DNA of 64,000 nt from contig NZ_SPQT01000001.1 in assembly GCF_004571025.1 (NCBI RefSeq), positions 744,001 to 808,000 of the forward strand. The letters are read 5' to 3'. This DNA is from Bradyrhizobium niftali. Lineage in GTDB: Bacteria; Pseudomonadota; Alphaproteobacteria; Rhizobiales; Xanthobacteraceae. The notes beneath the pieces were generated by a model. The model was not told where the DNA came from. It saw only the letters and a program-made list of their open reading frames with translations, and ran no database searches. Positions within the stretch are counted from its first letter, which is position 1; the number at the start of each line of letters is the position of its first letter. The translations under genes and the position numbers were made by a program. Below are positions 9,922-16,628 of the stretch, one piece after another.

Positions 9922-10311
9922 CTACAGGATCAATCGCGAAGCGCTTTTTTTTGTAGCGCTGATTTCGACGACCCTGAGCCCACCTCGTTCTCCAGTTGTG
10001 ACGGTTTCAACCGACTCCCACCAGTCACCCAAGGCGTCGATCAACGGCACGAGCTTGTGACCCGCCGGGGTCAGATCATACTCGACCCGTAACGGATATC
10101 CGTCAAATTCAGTGCGCACCACGATGCCGGCATCCTCCAATTTACGAAGTTCTAGGGCAAGCATTTTATGCGAGATGGTCGGATTCTTCCGACGCAGGTC
10201 GCTGAAACGATTAGTACCCACCTTCAAATAGTAGATCAGAAGTGTGGGCCATCGACCGCTCAGCACCTGCATTACTTCTTCGATGGGGCAGCGTGAGACG
10301 AGATTTTTCAT
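9922..10311 (-). CDS. HxlR-family transcriptional regulator
   Basis: This is 129 residues, the usual HxlR length. The family-typical start (SRCPIEEVMQVLSGRW) has the conserved Cys, followed by the winged-helix core (NRFSDLRRKNPTISHKML, LRKLEDAGIVVR) and the wing (VEYDLTPAGHKLVPLIDAL). HxlR proteins are dimeric DNA-binding regulators that often respond to electrophiles or oxidants through the N-terminal Cys. It is divergent from a glutathione S-transferase gene with 109 bases between, which makes that gene and itself the likely targets. The C-terminus ends in a slightly unusual Ala/Ser/Lys-rich tail. Confidence 0.9.
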   Translation of the reverse strand: MKNLVSRCPIEEVMQVLSGRWPTLLIYYLKVGTNRFSDLRRKNPTISHKMLALELRKLEDAGIVVRTEFDGYPLRVEYDLTPAGHKLVPLIDALGDWWESVETVTTGERGGLRVVEISATKKSASRLIL

Positions 10312-10323
10312 CGGCGGCTCTTA

Positions 10324-10343
10324 GTTACAAAAAGGTGCGTAAT
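10324..10343. promoter_or_regulatory. candidate HxlR operator in divergent promoter
   Basis: An imperfect inverted repeat, GTTAC followed by ten bases and GTAAT, sits in the 109-bp gap between the divergent HxlR and GST genes. The position and spaced-dyad form fit HxlR sites, but the assignment is inferred. Confidence 0.3.
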
Positions 10344-10420
10344 TTACTCGCTGGGGCGAGCGGCTAGAGTCGGGTACCGCTGCGCAGCGTGATCATCAGA
10401 AAATCACGGAGAATAGATGC

Positions 10421-11125
10421 ATGGACCCAATCTTACTCTACGGCTTCCCGTTGGGAAGTTCCATGGGGCTAGTTGCTGCGCTCGAATGGCTAGGCAAGCC
10501 ATACCGGTTGTGTCGCGTCGACATGTTCAGCGAAATGCGCGACCCGTCCTACTCCAGGATCAATCCGCGGCATGAGACGCCGGCACTCATTACGGACGAG
10601 GGGGACGTTGTGACGGAAACGATGGCGATAGCGGCCTGGCTTGAGGCTAGGGACGTCGAACGGAGCATAAGCTTCGATCCGCTGTCGCGGAGAGCTGATC
10701 GGATGCATCAGCTGATGGCGTTCGTGAATACCGGTTTCACTGGCGCATTCAGTCCGCTCTGGATCGCGATAGAAATGAAGACGCCGAATCCGGAAATGCA
10801 GTTGGTCTTGCGAGAGGTGGGGCGAAAGCGAGTGATCGAACGCCATGACAAGCTCGAAGGCATGATCGGTGAGAGTAAGTTTCTGCTTGGCGATCGGCCG
10901 ACGCTGGCGGATGCCTTGCTCATCGGCGTCGCGCGCTGGCTCGACTTCCACGACGTCGCGGACAGACGTGGATGGCCAAAGCTAGCAGCTCTGCGCCAAG
11001 GGCTCGAAGCTGATCCTGCTGTGGTCTACGCGACCGTTTTGGAAAAGGGTGACTCCAGCCCAGGAAACGGCGCCTGCGTAGGCCATATCGCCCTGGCAGA
11101 AGTCATCGATCGGTTTGGCAAATAA
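10421..11125 (+). CDS. glutathione S-transferase family protein
   Basis: This is 234 residues. The N-terminal thioredoxin-fold part has LLYGFPLGSSMG at the glutathione site, the cis-Pro region HETPALITDEGDVVTET with the E/T pair that binds glutathione, and then an all-helical C-terminal domain (residues about 90-210) with FLLGDRPTLADALL, matching the GST N-capping box. It presumably conjugates glutathione to, or reduces, an electrophilic substrate in the cytoplasm; the substrate cannot be told. It is divergent from an HxlR regulator and is likely controlled by it. A Ser-rich segment (SSMG) replaces the Cys or Tyr of some classes. Confidence 0.88.
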   Translation: MDPILLYGFPLGSSMGLVAALEWLGKPYRLCRVDMFSEMRDPSYSRINPRHETPALITDEGDVVTETMAIAAWLEARDVERSISFDPLSRRADRMHQLMAFVNTGFTGAFSPLWIAIEMKTPNPEMQLVLREVGRKRVIERHDKLEGMIGESKFLLGDRPTLADALLIGVARWLDFHDVADRRGWPKLAALRQGLEADPAVVYATVLEKGDSSPGNGACVGHIALAEVIDRFGK

Positions 11126-11309
11126 CATTCACGAGCGCGGCCTGCCGGCCTTGCCGCAGGACGCGCTCAATCAAGATATGTATCTCTTGGAAGTCAAGAC
11201 TCCCTATGAATCCACCGAGCCCTGGGATACTTTCAAGATAGTTGCCCGCATTCCTGGCGAGGGGGCCTTTCGCACGGCGTCTGAAGGGGCCTGCGTGCTG
11301 AAGAACTAG
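11126..11309 (+). pseudogene. C-terminal remnant of branched-chain-type ABC substrate-binding protein
   Basis: About 60 residues directly after the GST stop read DMYLLEVKTPYESTEPWDTF and IPGEGAFRTASEGACVL, then a stop. This matches the C-terminal tail of LivJ/HAAT-type periplasmic binding proteins (hDMYL.xVKxPxESxxPWDxYK, IPGDxAF). The preceding roughly 340 residues are absent, so only the 3' end survives. It suggests that an ABC uptake operon once lay here. Confidence 0.6.
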
Positions 11310-11549
11310 CTCGTCGATGACCAGCGATGCACTCGGCCGAAGTGAATTGCACGAGTCGGCCCGCGAGGCTCGCGATATCGCTTCCCTCATGCCGCCGCAA
11401 ACGAACCGGTTGCGCACCTCGAGAAGGGGCCGTAAATTATCACCCGGAGCGATGGGATCTTTGTCTTCGACAGTCATGGACGCAGCGATCTCGAAAGTGC
11501 CGCGGGATTGTGGTGTTACGATTCATCCGCAGCACACAAGTTCTCCACT

Positions 11550-11900
11550 TTAGCCGCGCTGCGAGATGTACTGACCAATATGCTCGAGATGTTCTCGCAT
11601 CGCATCGCGGGCAAGACGGCCCTTCCGATCCCTGATCGCTTCGAAAATTGTGCGGTGATCTGCCTCAGTCTTCTTGCGTCGGTCCGGCGTCACGGCGAAG
11701 ACTTCGACCTTATTCCATTCGGTCGATTGCCGCACCTGTAAGATTGCGTGATAGACAAGCTCGACAAAAGCGTCGTGTGCGCTTGGTGCAATCGCTGCAT
11801 GAAGCTTGCTGTCCCAAAGCGTGGCGACCGGCTCTCCGAACTGTTTCACGAGCGCCTGTCGCATGGCGGCCGCGCAATTCTTCTCCGTGTGCTTGCGCGA
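11550..11900 (-). pseudogene. GntR/FadR-type regulator remnant (FCD domain only)
   Basis: The frame reads FGEPVATLWDSKLHAAIAPS, FVELVYHAILQVRQS, then DHRTIFEAIRDRKGRLARD and AMREHLEHIG before the stop. This is the metal and ligand-binding FCD domain of FadR-like GntR regulators, including its HxxI and HLxxI helix features. The N-terminal winged-helix domain cannot be found upstream, where the reading becomes frame-shifted and random. It is therefore a truncated gene, another part of the decayed catabolic region. Confidence 0.6.
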
Positions 11901-12029
11901 AGCTGACCAGCACGCTGGACAAGTCGGAAAAGTGCTCTCGAGAGGAAGAATGCGCTACCGCACCGCGTCGAATTCTCGGCGTGTGGTGCATCATTAAGTA
12001 GAGTCCCGACCACTCCTTTGCAGCGGAGT

Positions 12030-13142
12030 CTAGTCCAGGTGCCTTGCGCGCAGATCTTGAAGGTCCTTTTTCAATGCCAGCAGATCCAGCCCGCGAGGAA
12101 AAGTGAGGCGTCCAGAGCGGATCACGAGCCGGACATACGGATACCGTTCTTCGGCAAGCATCGGAGAACTGATCTTGTACTTGTGCCAATCTTCGACGAT
12201 GTGTGCCTGTTGTTCGACGTTGTATGAGTCCCAGCTATCCCCGGGGGTGTAGTCGTAGCCGGCACCGACCGTCTGCGCCCAGAAGGAGCGCGCCATCGTC
12301 CAGTTTGAATCGTTGAACGCCTGCCACACGTGGGTCATTTCATGCACGAAGAGGTCGCAAATGCGACCGAAGTCGTCGCACAAGAGGCCGAAGGTGGGGC
12401 TAGGCGATGCCAGGTTACTGAACGCGACATTGCCAAGATTGATGGCATACCGCATGCTCGGCACCATGGGATTGCTTCCTCTAAAGAACGGTCCATCGTT
12501 CGTCCACGGTCGCCCGCCTGCTCCCAGGCCATTGGTAATCGCGATTGTCTCCCACGGCGGCAACGTCGGGCCAAAGACGTTGCGCGCGAAATCCCGTTCG
12601 CTGACGTCCAGCACCCGCGCGAAGTCGGGTCGGCTTCCTGCACATTCCGGCGGGGTCGGAGCCGCTGGGGTGGGCGCAACCGGTGGAGTGGGCGCAATCG
12701 GCGGGGGAGGCGGCGTACCTGGCGGCAGATAGATGAATCCCCCTCGCCATCCACCTTTTCCGCCGGTCGTACCGGAAGAAAACGCAAAATTCTGGCGGTC
12801 GGGCGACATCGCGCGGCAGCCTACATACTCGGCCAGGTACCAGTTCACCTGCCGTGTGGCTTGTTGGAAATCGCGCTGTTTGACGAGCTTGATGCCCGGA
12901 AAATTGAACTCGATGAGGTCCCAGGGGTCGATGCCGATCCGCTTGGCGAGGGATATCCAGGTCTCGCCTGCCGTCACCGCATGCCGGATTCCTGCTGGCG
13001 GTGCATAGCTTTCGACGACAGGCTTCAAGGGCCTTTCCTGGTTCGGCAATGTGAGGCCTCCCCTGCTGGTTCCTGCGGAACTACGCGTTCTCGCCCCCAA
13101 TATCTTGGGCGCCGCTACCTCGAAGCGGTTCGATAGTTCCAT
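12030..13142 (-). CDS. LysM domain plus HExxH metalloprotease-like protein, candidate T6SS effector
   Basis: This is 370 residues. A LysM-like module lies at about 52-95 (IRHAVTAGETWISLAKRIGI, PWDLIEFNFPGI), followed by a unique stretch and a Pro/Thr-rich linker (about 138-166). The C-terminal domain has HEMTHVWQ near 266 and a downstream EQQAHIVEDW near 315, which fits a zincin with a third metal ligand in the second motif. No Sec signal peptide is visible. LysM binds peptidoglycan or chitin, and proteins with this HExxHVWQ/EQQAxIVEDW pattern often occur with VgrG or contractile injection loci. Its place beside a T6SS makes export by it plausible but unproven. The start has only a weak ribosome site. 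Confidence 0.75.
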   Translation of the reverse strand: MELSNRFEVAAPKILGARTRSSAGTSRGGLTLPNQERPLKPVVESYAPPAGIRHAVTAGETWISLAKRIGIDPWDLIEFNFPGIKLVKQRDFQQATRQVNWYLAEYVGCRAMSPDRQNFAFSSGTTGGKGGWRGGFIYLPPGTPPPPPIAPTPPVAPTPAAPTPPECAGSRPDFARVLDVSERDFARNVFGPTLPPWETIAITNGLGAGGRPWTNDGPFFRGSNPMVPSMRYAINLGNVAFSNLASPSPTFGLLCDDFGRICDLFVHEMTHVWQAFNDSNWTMARSFWAQTVGAGYDYTPGDSWDSYNVEQQAHIVEDWHKYKISSPMLAEERYPYVRLVIRSGRLTFPRGLDLLALKKDLQDLRARHLD

Positions 13143-13238
13143 TCATTCGGGCCACGAACTGGCAGTGGCAAATCGAGGAGCCTCATTCGTAGCTTGGAGG
13201 CGTAGACACGGAGCAATGTTGATCGAGCAATGTCCGAT

Positions 13239-14117
13239 TTAGCGCCGGCCTTTTGACTTCGAACCGAGCAGATCATGCGTTCCGCTGATGCTCACCGTTC
13301 CCGAGCACTCGAAGCCGCCGAAAATTCCGCAAGAGCCGGTGACCGTAACGCGCAAGTCTTTGCGTTGGTACATGTCGACCGAAATGCCCACGCGCGAAAA
13401 GTCGTTCGCGCTGTTCGGCAGGATCAGATCGATGTGCTCTGCGGCCCATTGCGGTATATGCTTGTTGCTCTTCCAGAACAGTTCATTGCCGGCGTGATGC
13501 ACGAAGTTCGGCCCGACCGTAAGCGCACCGTCCACGCCCTCGAACACGAAGCCCGTTTCGTCGATGTGCACGTTCACCCGATCAGGTGCTACGGCGAAAT
13601 GCAGCGAGGTGATGTCCTGGGGCTGCGGGTCCTTGCCGAATTGCGAGCTGTAGGCGTCGCTCCATTGTCCGCGGTCGCGCCCGAGCCCGAAGCCGTGGCG
13701 GCCCGGGAGATCCCGCGTTGAGAGCGGCCTGTCCGACAGCTTTGGGCGCCAGATCTCCCGAAACCCCTTGCCGATCGTTGCCGCCATCGACAGATCGAGG
13801 GCCCAATGCGACGCTTTCTCCGGGCTTTGCCCTTCTGCGAAGGCGTCGAATCCGTCCGTCGTCTTGGCAATGCGCAGCTTCTTGATCAGCTCTTCCCAGT
13901 CCTTGGGCAAGAAGGTGACGCCGTCGAGCGTGGTCGTCGCGGCAGCGACACCATACTTCTCGAGTTGGTGTCGGATGTAGGGCTTCTCGTCATAAAGGCG
14001 CACATCCGGGTTGGGGCCGGCAAAGTAATTCTTCAAATCGATCTGCGGCCGAAGCATGGTCAGTCGCGCCGCGATCTTCCGGTAAGTGTCGGTCGTCGTC
14101 GGATCAGTCGTCGTCAT
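13239..14117 (-). CDS. conserved-looking protein of unknown function (292 aa)
   Basis: I do not recognise a family. The protein starts MTTTDPTTTDTYRKIAARL, has no signal peptide or membrane segment, and contains several His-rich, well-formed stretches (HVHIDETGFVFEG-like, FVHHAGNELFWKSNKHIP, HIDLILPNSANDF), then ends in a beta-rich Gly/Cys segment (GSCGIFGGFECSG) and a basic tail. It lies 96 bases upstream of the LysM-protease gene on the same strand and diverges from a small HExxH protein gene. The context suggests a secreted toxin, its partner or an adaptor, but this is only inference. Confidence 0.7.
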   Translation of the reverse strand: MTTTDPTTTDTYRKIAARLTMLRPQIDLKNYFAGPNPDVRLYDEKPYIRHQLEKYGVAAATTTLDGVTFLPKDWEELIKKLRIAKTTDGFDAFAEGQSPEKASHWALDLSMAATIGKGFREIWRPKLSDRPLSTRDLPGRHGFGLGRDRGQWSDAYSSQFGKDPQPQDITSLHFAVAPDRVNVHIDETGFVFEGVDGALTVGPNFVHHAGNELFWKSNKHIPQWAAEHIDLILPNSANDFSRVGISVDMYQRKDLRVTVTGSCGIFGGFECSGTVSISGTHDLLGSKSKGRR

Positions 14118-14318
14118 GGAACGCCCTCCGAGCCAATCCTCCCCTCAGATTGGTCTCACCCGAACGGGCTCGGGTTCAATGCCGGCTCGTTCGATCAAGC
14201 TACCGCCCGGCCCAGGTCATTCGAATTCCTGTCGCGCCAGCACATTGACTGTTTGAACCTGCCGATCGGACACGGCGACCACCATCCGTGGGGTAGTGTG
14301 AACAACGAGGACGATCAA

Positions 14319-14948
14319 ATGTCACTGCGGAGCAGGGTGTTAGACGTACTCAATGGCCCGGCGGTCGCACGCATGCGGTTCCGGTTTCCGATCCGCGGCA
14401 GCCATGTGACGATTGCGCCGCAAACGTTCCATCACGTTGCCCGGGCGATCCGGTTGGGGCAGGTCACCGTCGCGGCTCCGACCGATCTCGCAGCGGGTGT
14501 TGCTGCGCAATATAACGATGTCGCGCGAACCCGAGCCGACGGCACAGCGGTCGCCGCCAATACGCTGGAGGTCGTGTCGGCGACGGGGCGGCTGGATGAG
14601 GCCTATATCGTCCACGAAAGCCTGCATGCGGCATACGATCTGTTGCGTACCGGCCTTGATGCCAATGCGGAAGAGGCGTCTGCCTACGTCTGCACGGCGC
14701 TCTATTGCCGCATGACAGGCCTGCCGCGCCCTCGCTGGGCCAACGGGCCGATCTACGCCAATGCCGCAGAGGTCGCCCGAACGCTCCTGTCCCAGTATCA
14801 GAAGGGCGATCCCGGGATTCCCTGGGTCGGCGAGCATGAATGGAAGATGCTGCGCGCAGGTGTTGGCTTTGATCCGGTCTATACGCGCGGACCAGGCGGT
14901 ATTCTCACGGGATGGCTCCTCGGCCAGCAATATACCCACGACGGCTAG
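14319..14948 (+). CDS. small HExxH protein, putative metallopeptidase
   Basis: The ATG at 14319 has a good SD (GAGGA) about 7 bases upstream and gives 209 residues. The frame is also open upstream, but there it is partly antisense to the neighbouring gene. The key motif is VHESLHAAYDLL with H99, E100 and H103, a gluzincin-like signature, followed by NAEEASAYVCTALYCR, where an Asp/Glu in the second helix could be the third ligand. No signal peptide is visible. The family is unrecognised. It is divergent from the 292-aa unknown gene (about 200 bp between) and convergent with the T6SS methyltransferase gene. Confidence 0.72.
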   Translation: MSLRSRVLDVLNGPAVARMRFRFPIRGSHVTIAPQTFHHVARAIRLGQVTVAAPTDLAAGVAAQYNDVARTRADGTAVAANTLEVVSATGRLDEAYIVHESLHAAYDLLRTGLDANAEEASAYVCTALYCRMTGLPRPRWANGPIYANAAEVARTLLSQYQKGDPGIPWVGEHEWKMLRAGVGFDPVYTRGPGGILTGWLLGQQYTHDG

Positions 14949-14978
14949 AGTACCGGGGCCGCATCCGTTTCAGGAAAT

Positions 14979-15001
14979 GGCGGGAGCTTCCAACTCCTGC
15001 C
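14979..15001. terminator. hairpin between convergent genes
   Basis: An 8-bp stem with one G-U pair (GGCGGGAG / CTCCTGCC) and a 7-base loop lies between the convergent HExxH protein gene and the methyltransferase gene. There is no T-run, so it may be a weak bidirectional terminator or an mRNA 3' end. Confidence 0.4.
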
Positions 15002-15036
15002 GTTCATCGCCAACGGAACCGACGCACTTGAGCGCG

Positions 15037-16623
15037 TCATGCGACCAGCAGGCCCAGCTTGCCGACCATCGCAAGCGAGCGTTGAACGCTTTCTCGCGTT
15101 GACAGCAACAACGGATCGGCAGGCTTCCCGGCACTATCCTTCTGGTCTACCTGGATGGTCGGGCCGAATCTTTCGGTCATTTCGGCCGTGATCTGATCGA
15201 TAGTCCGCGCACCGTCGAGCAATTGCAGGAAATCCCTGGTCCGGTCGTCCTCCAACTGTACCGTCTGGTGGAGGAGGTTGGTGACGAGCGGACCTGTTTG
15301 CGCTTGTCTTCGTGCGAGCAGGCTCGCCTGCGGATGCTCGGAAGCTTCCTTCAACAGAAATGGGCGCGAGAGCAGGAACGAAACCTCGCCGCTGCAAGCC
15401 AGGATGAACATTGCCTCCGTCAGCACTTTTTCGTCATCATCCGCGTGTCGGCCGCCCAGCAGCGCGCGGGCGCCATCGAGCAGCTCGCCAAACGACAATG
15501 CTCGCGGCCAGGCCCGGCCGAGACATAGATACGCAGCCTTCAAGACCGGATTTGTTACCGTGACCCTGCTGCCGTCCTGGTTCTCGAACTCTACCGTGGA
15601 ATCGTCAGTCACGCAGGCGTCGGGATGGACCGGGTTGGTCGTGCTCAGCAAATGGAACCTGGTGACGAAATCGAGGTCGATCTGGCGGGATAGCGAAATG
15701 CTGTCGTGGCAGAGCAAGGTGCGCCGAAAGCCGTTGCCGTCGATGAAGTCCTGATATTGATCGCGCGCCATGAACTCGCTTTCCGGGAAGCGCTGCAGCG
15801 TTGCGCGAACCTCCTCGGAATAGCCGGCAAGATAGCGTCGTGAGAAATCAGCGTCGCCCAGATATTGCAGGCCATGGCGGTTTGCGTCTTCGGCGACCTC
15901 ATGCAGGAGAAATGCCTCGGCACCATCATCGAGATCGTCGTGAAATAAAAGTTCGTCGGGGGACTTGAGGACGCGGTTGTACTGGTCGCGCATAACTGCG
16001 CCGTGCACCGAGTTGGCCTTCGAGCCGTCGCTCAGGAACTTCAAGATCGCGCGGGCCTGTCCTACCTTCTCCTTCATGTCGGTGAGACGGCGGGTGTGAT
16101 ACCGCATCATGTCGCGGACCATGTCGCGAAGATGCGAGAACGGGTGCGCGTTGTAGCTGACGTAGCAGACCCCGCGCGGAGCCAGGTTCTGCTTGAAGAT
16201 CATCATCATCTTCTCGCGCACCGCCGGCGGCACCCAGGAATACACGCCGTGTGCGATGATGTAGTCGAACTGCCCGAAGCTAGCGTCGACGTTCATGATG
16301 TCGCAATGGAGGAGCTTGATATTGCTCAGGCCCAATGTGGCGATATTTCGCTGGCCGCGCTCGATCGTCACGCCGCTCAGGTCGACACCGACGAATTCGC
16401 TGTTTGGATATTGAAAGGCCATCGGCAACAGGTTGCCGCCAACGCCGCAGCCAAGCTCGAGCACCCGGCAACGCTCGACCGGAGCCGCCTGCATGCCGTA
16501 GACGGCAGCAATGGTAGCGAGATGGTTCGGATGAGTGAGCCCGTAGACGTGGCCGGGGTAGTAGACCTCGTCGTATGGCGTGGGACCGGTGCTCGGGTGG
16601 CGATGCTCGGTTTGAATGTTCAT
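15037..16623 (-). CDS. SAM-dependent methyltransferase with regulatory domain, T6SS-linked
   Basis: The ATG at 16623 has an SD (GAGGA) that overlaps the clpV stop region; an in-frame ATG at 16638 would overlap clpV. The product is 528 residues. The class I Rossmann core begins with motif I LELGCGVGGN at about 55-64, then FVGVDLSG (the acidic SAM-ribose ligand), LLHCDIMN and FDYIIAHGVYSWVP. After about residue 220 comes the domain known as the methyltransferase regulatory domain, with a long alpha-rich C-terminus. The methyl acceptor is unknown. It is the last gene of the minus-strand T6SS block, 5 bases after clpV, so co-transcription is likely. A role in modifying a T6SS part or effector is inference. 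Confidence 0.85.
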   Translation of the reverse strand: MNIQTEHRHPSTGPTPYDEVYYPGHVYGLTHPNHLATIAAVYGMQAAPVERCRVLELGCGVGGNLLPMAFQYPNSEFVGVDLSGVTIERGQRNIATLGLSNIKLLHCDIMNVDASFGQFDYIIAHGVYSWVPPAVREKMMMIFKQNLAPRGVCYVSYNAHPFSHLRDMVRDMMRYHTRRLTDMKEKVGQARAILKFLSDGSKANSVHGAVMRDQYNRVLKSPDELLFHDDLDDGAEAFLLHEVAEDANRHGLQYLGDADFSRRYLAGYSEEVRATLQRFPESEFMARDQYQDFIDGNGFRRTLLCHDSISLSRQIDLDFVTRFHLLSTTNPVHPDACVTDDSTVEFENQDGSRVTVTNPVLKAAYLCLGRAWPRALSFGELLDGARALLGGRHADDDEKVLTEAMFILACSGEVSFLLSRPFLLKEASEHPQASLLARRQAQTGPLVTNLLHQTVQLEDDRTRDFLQLLDGARTIDQITAEMTERFGPTIQVDQKDSAGKPADPLLLSTRESVQRSLAMVGKLGLLVA

Positions 16624-16628
16624 CGTCC

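Noticed and set aside
13806..14318. Upstream extension of the HExxH protein frame
   Set aside because: Its 5' part is antisense to the 292-aa gene; the ATG at 14319 has a proper ribosome site.
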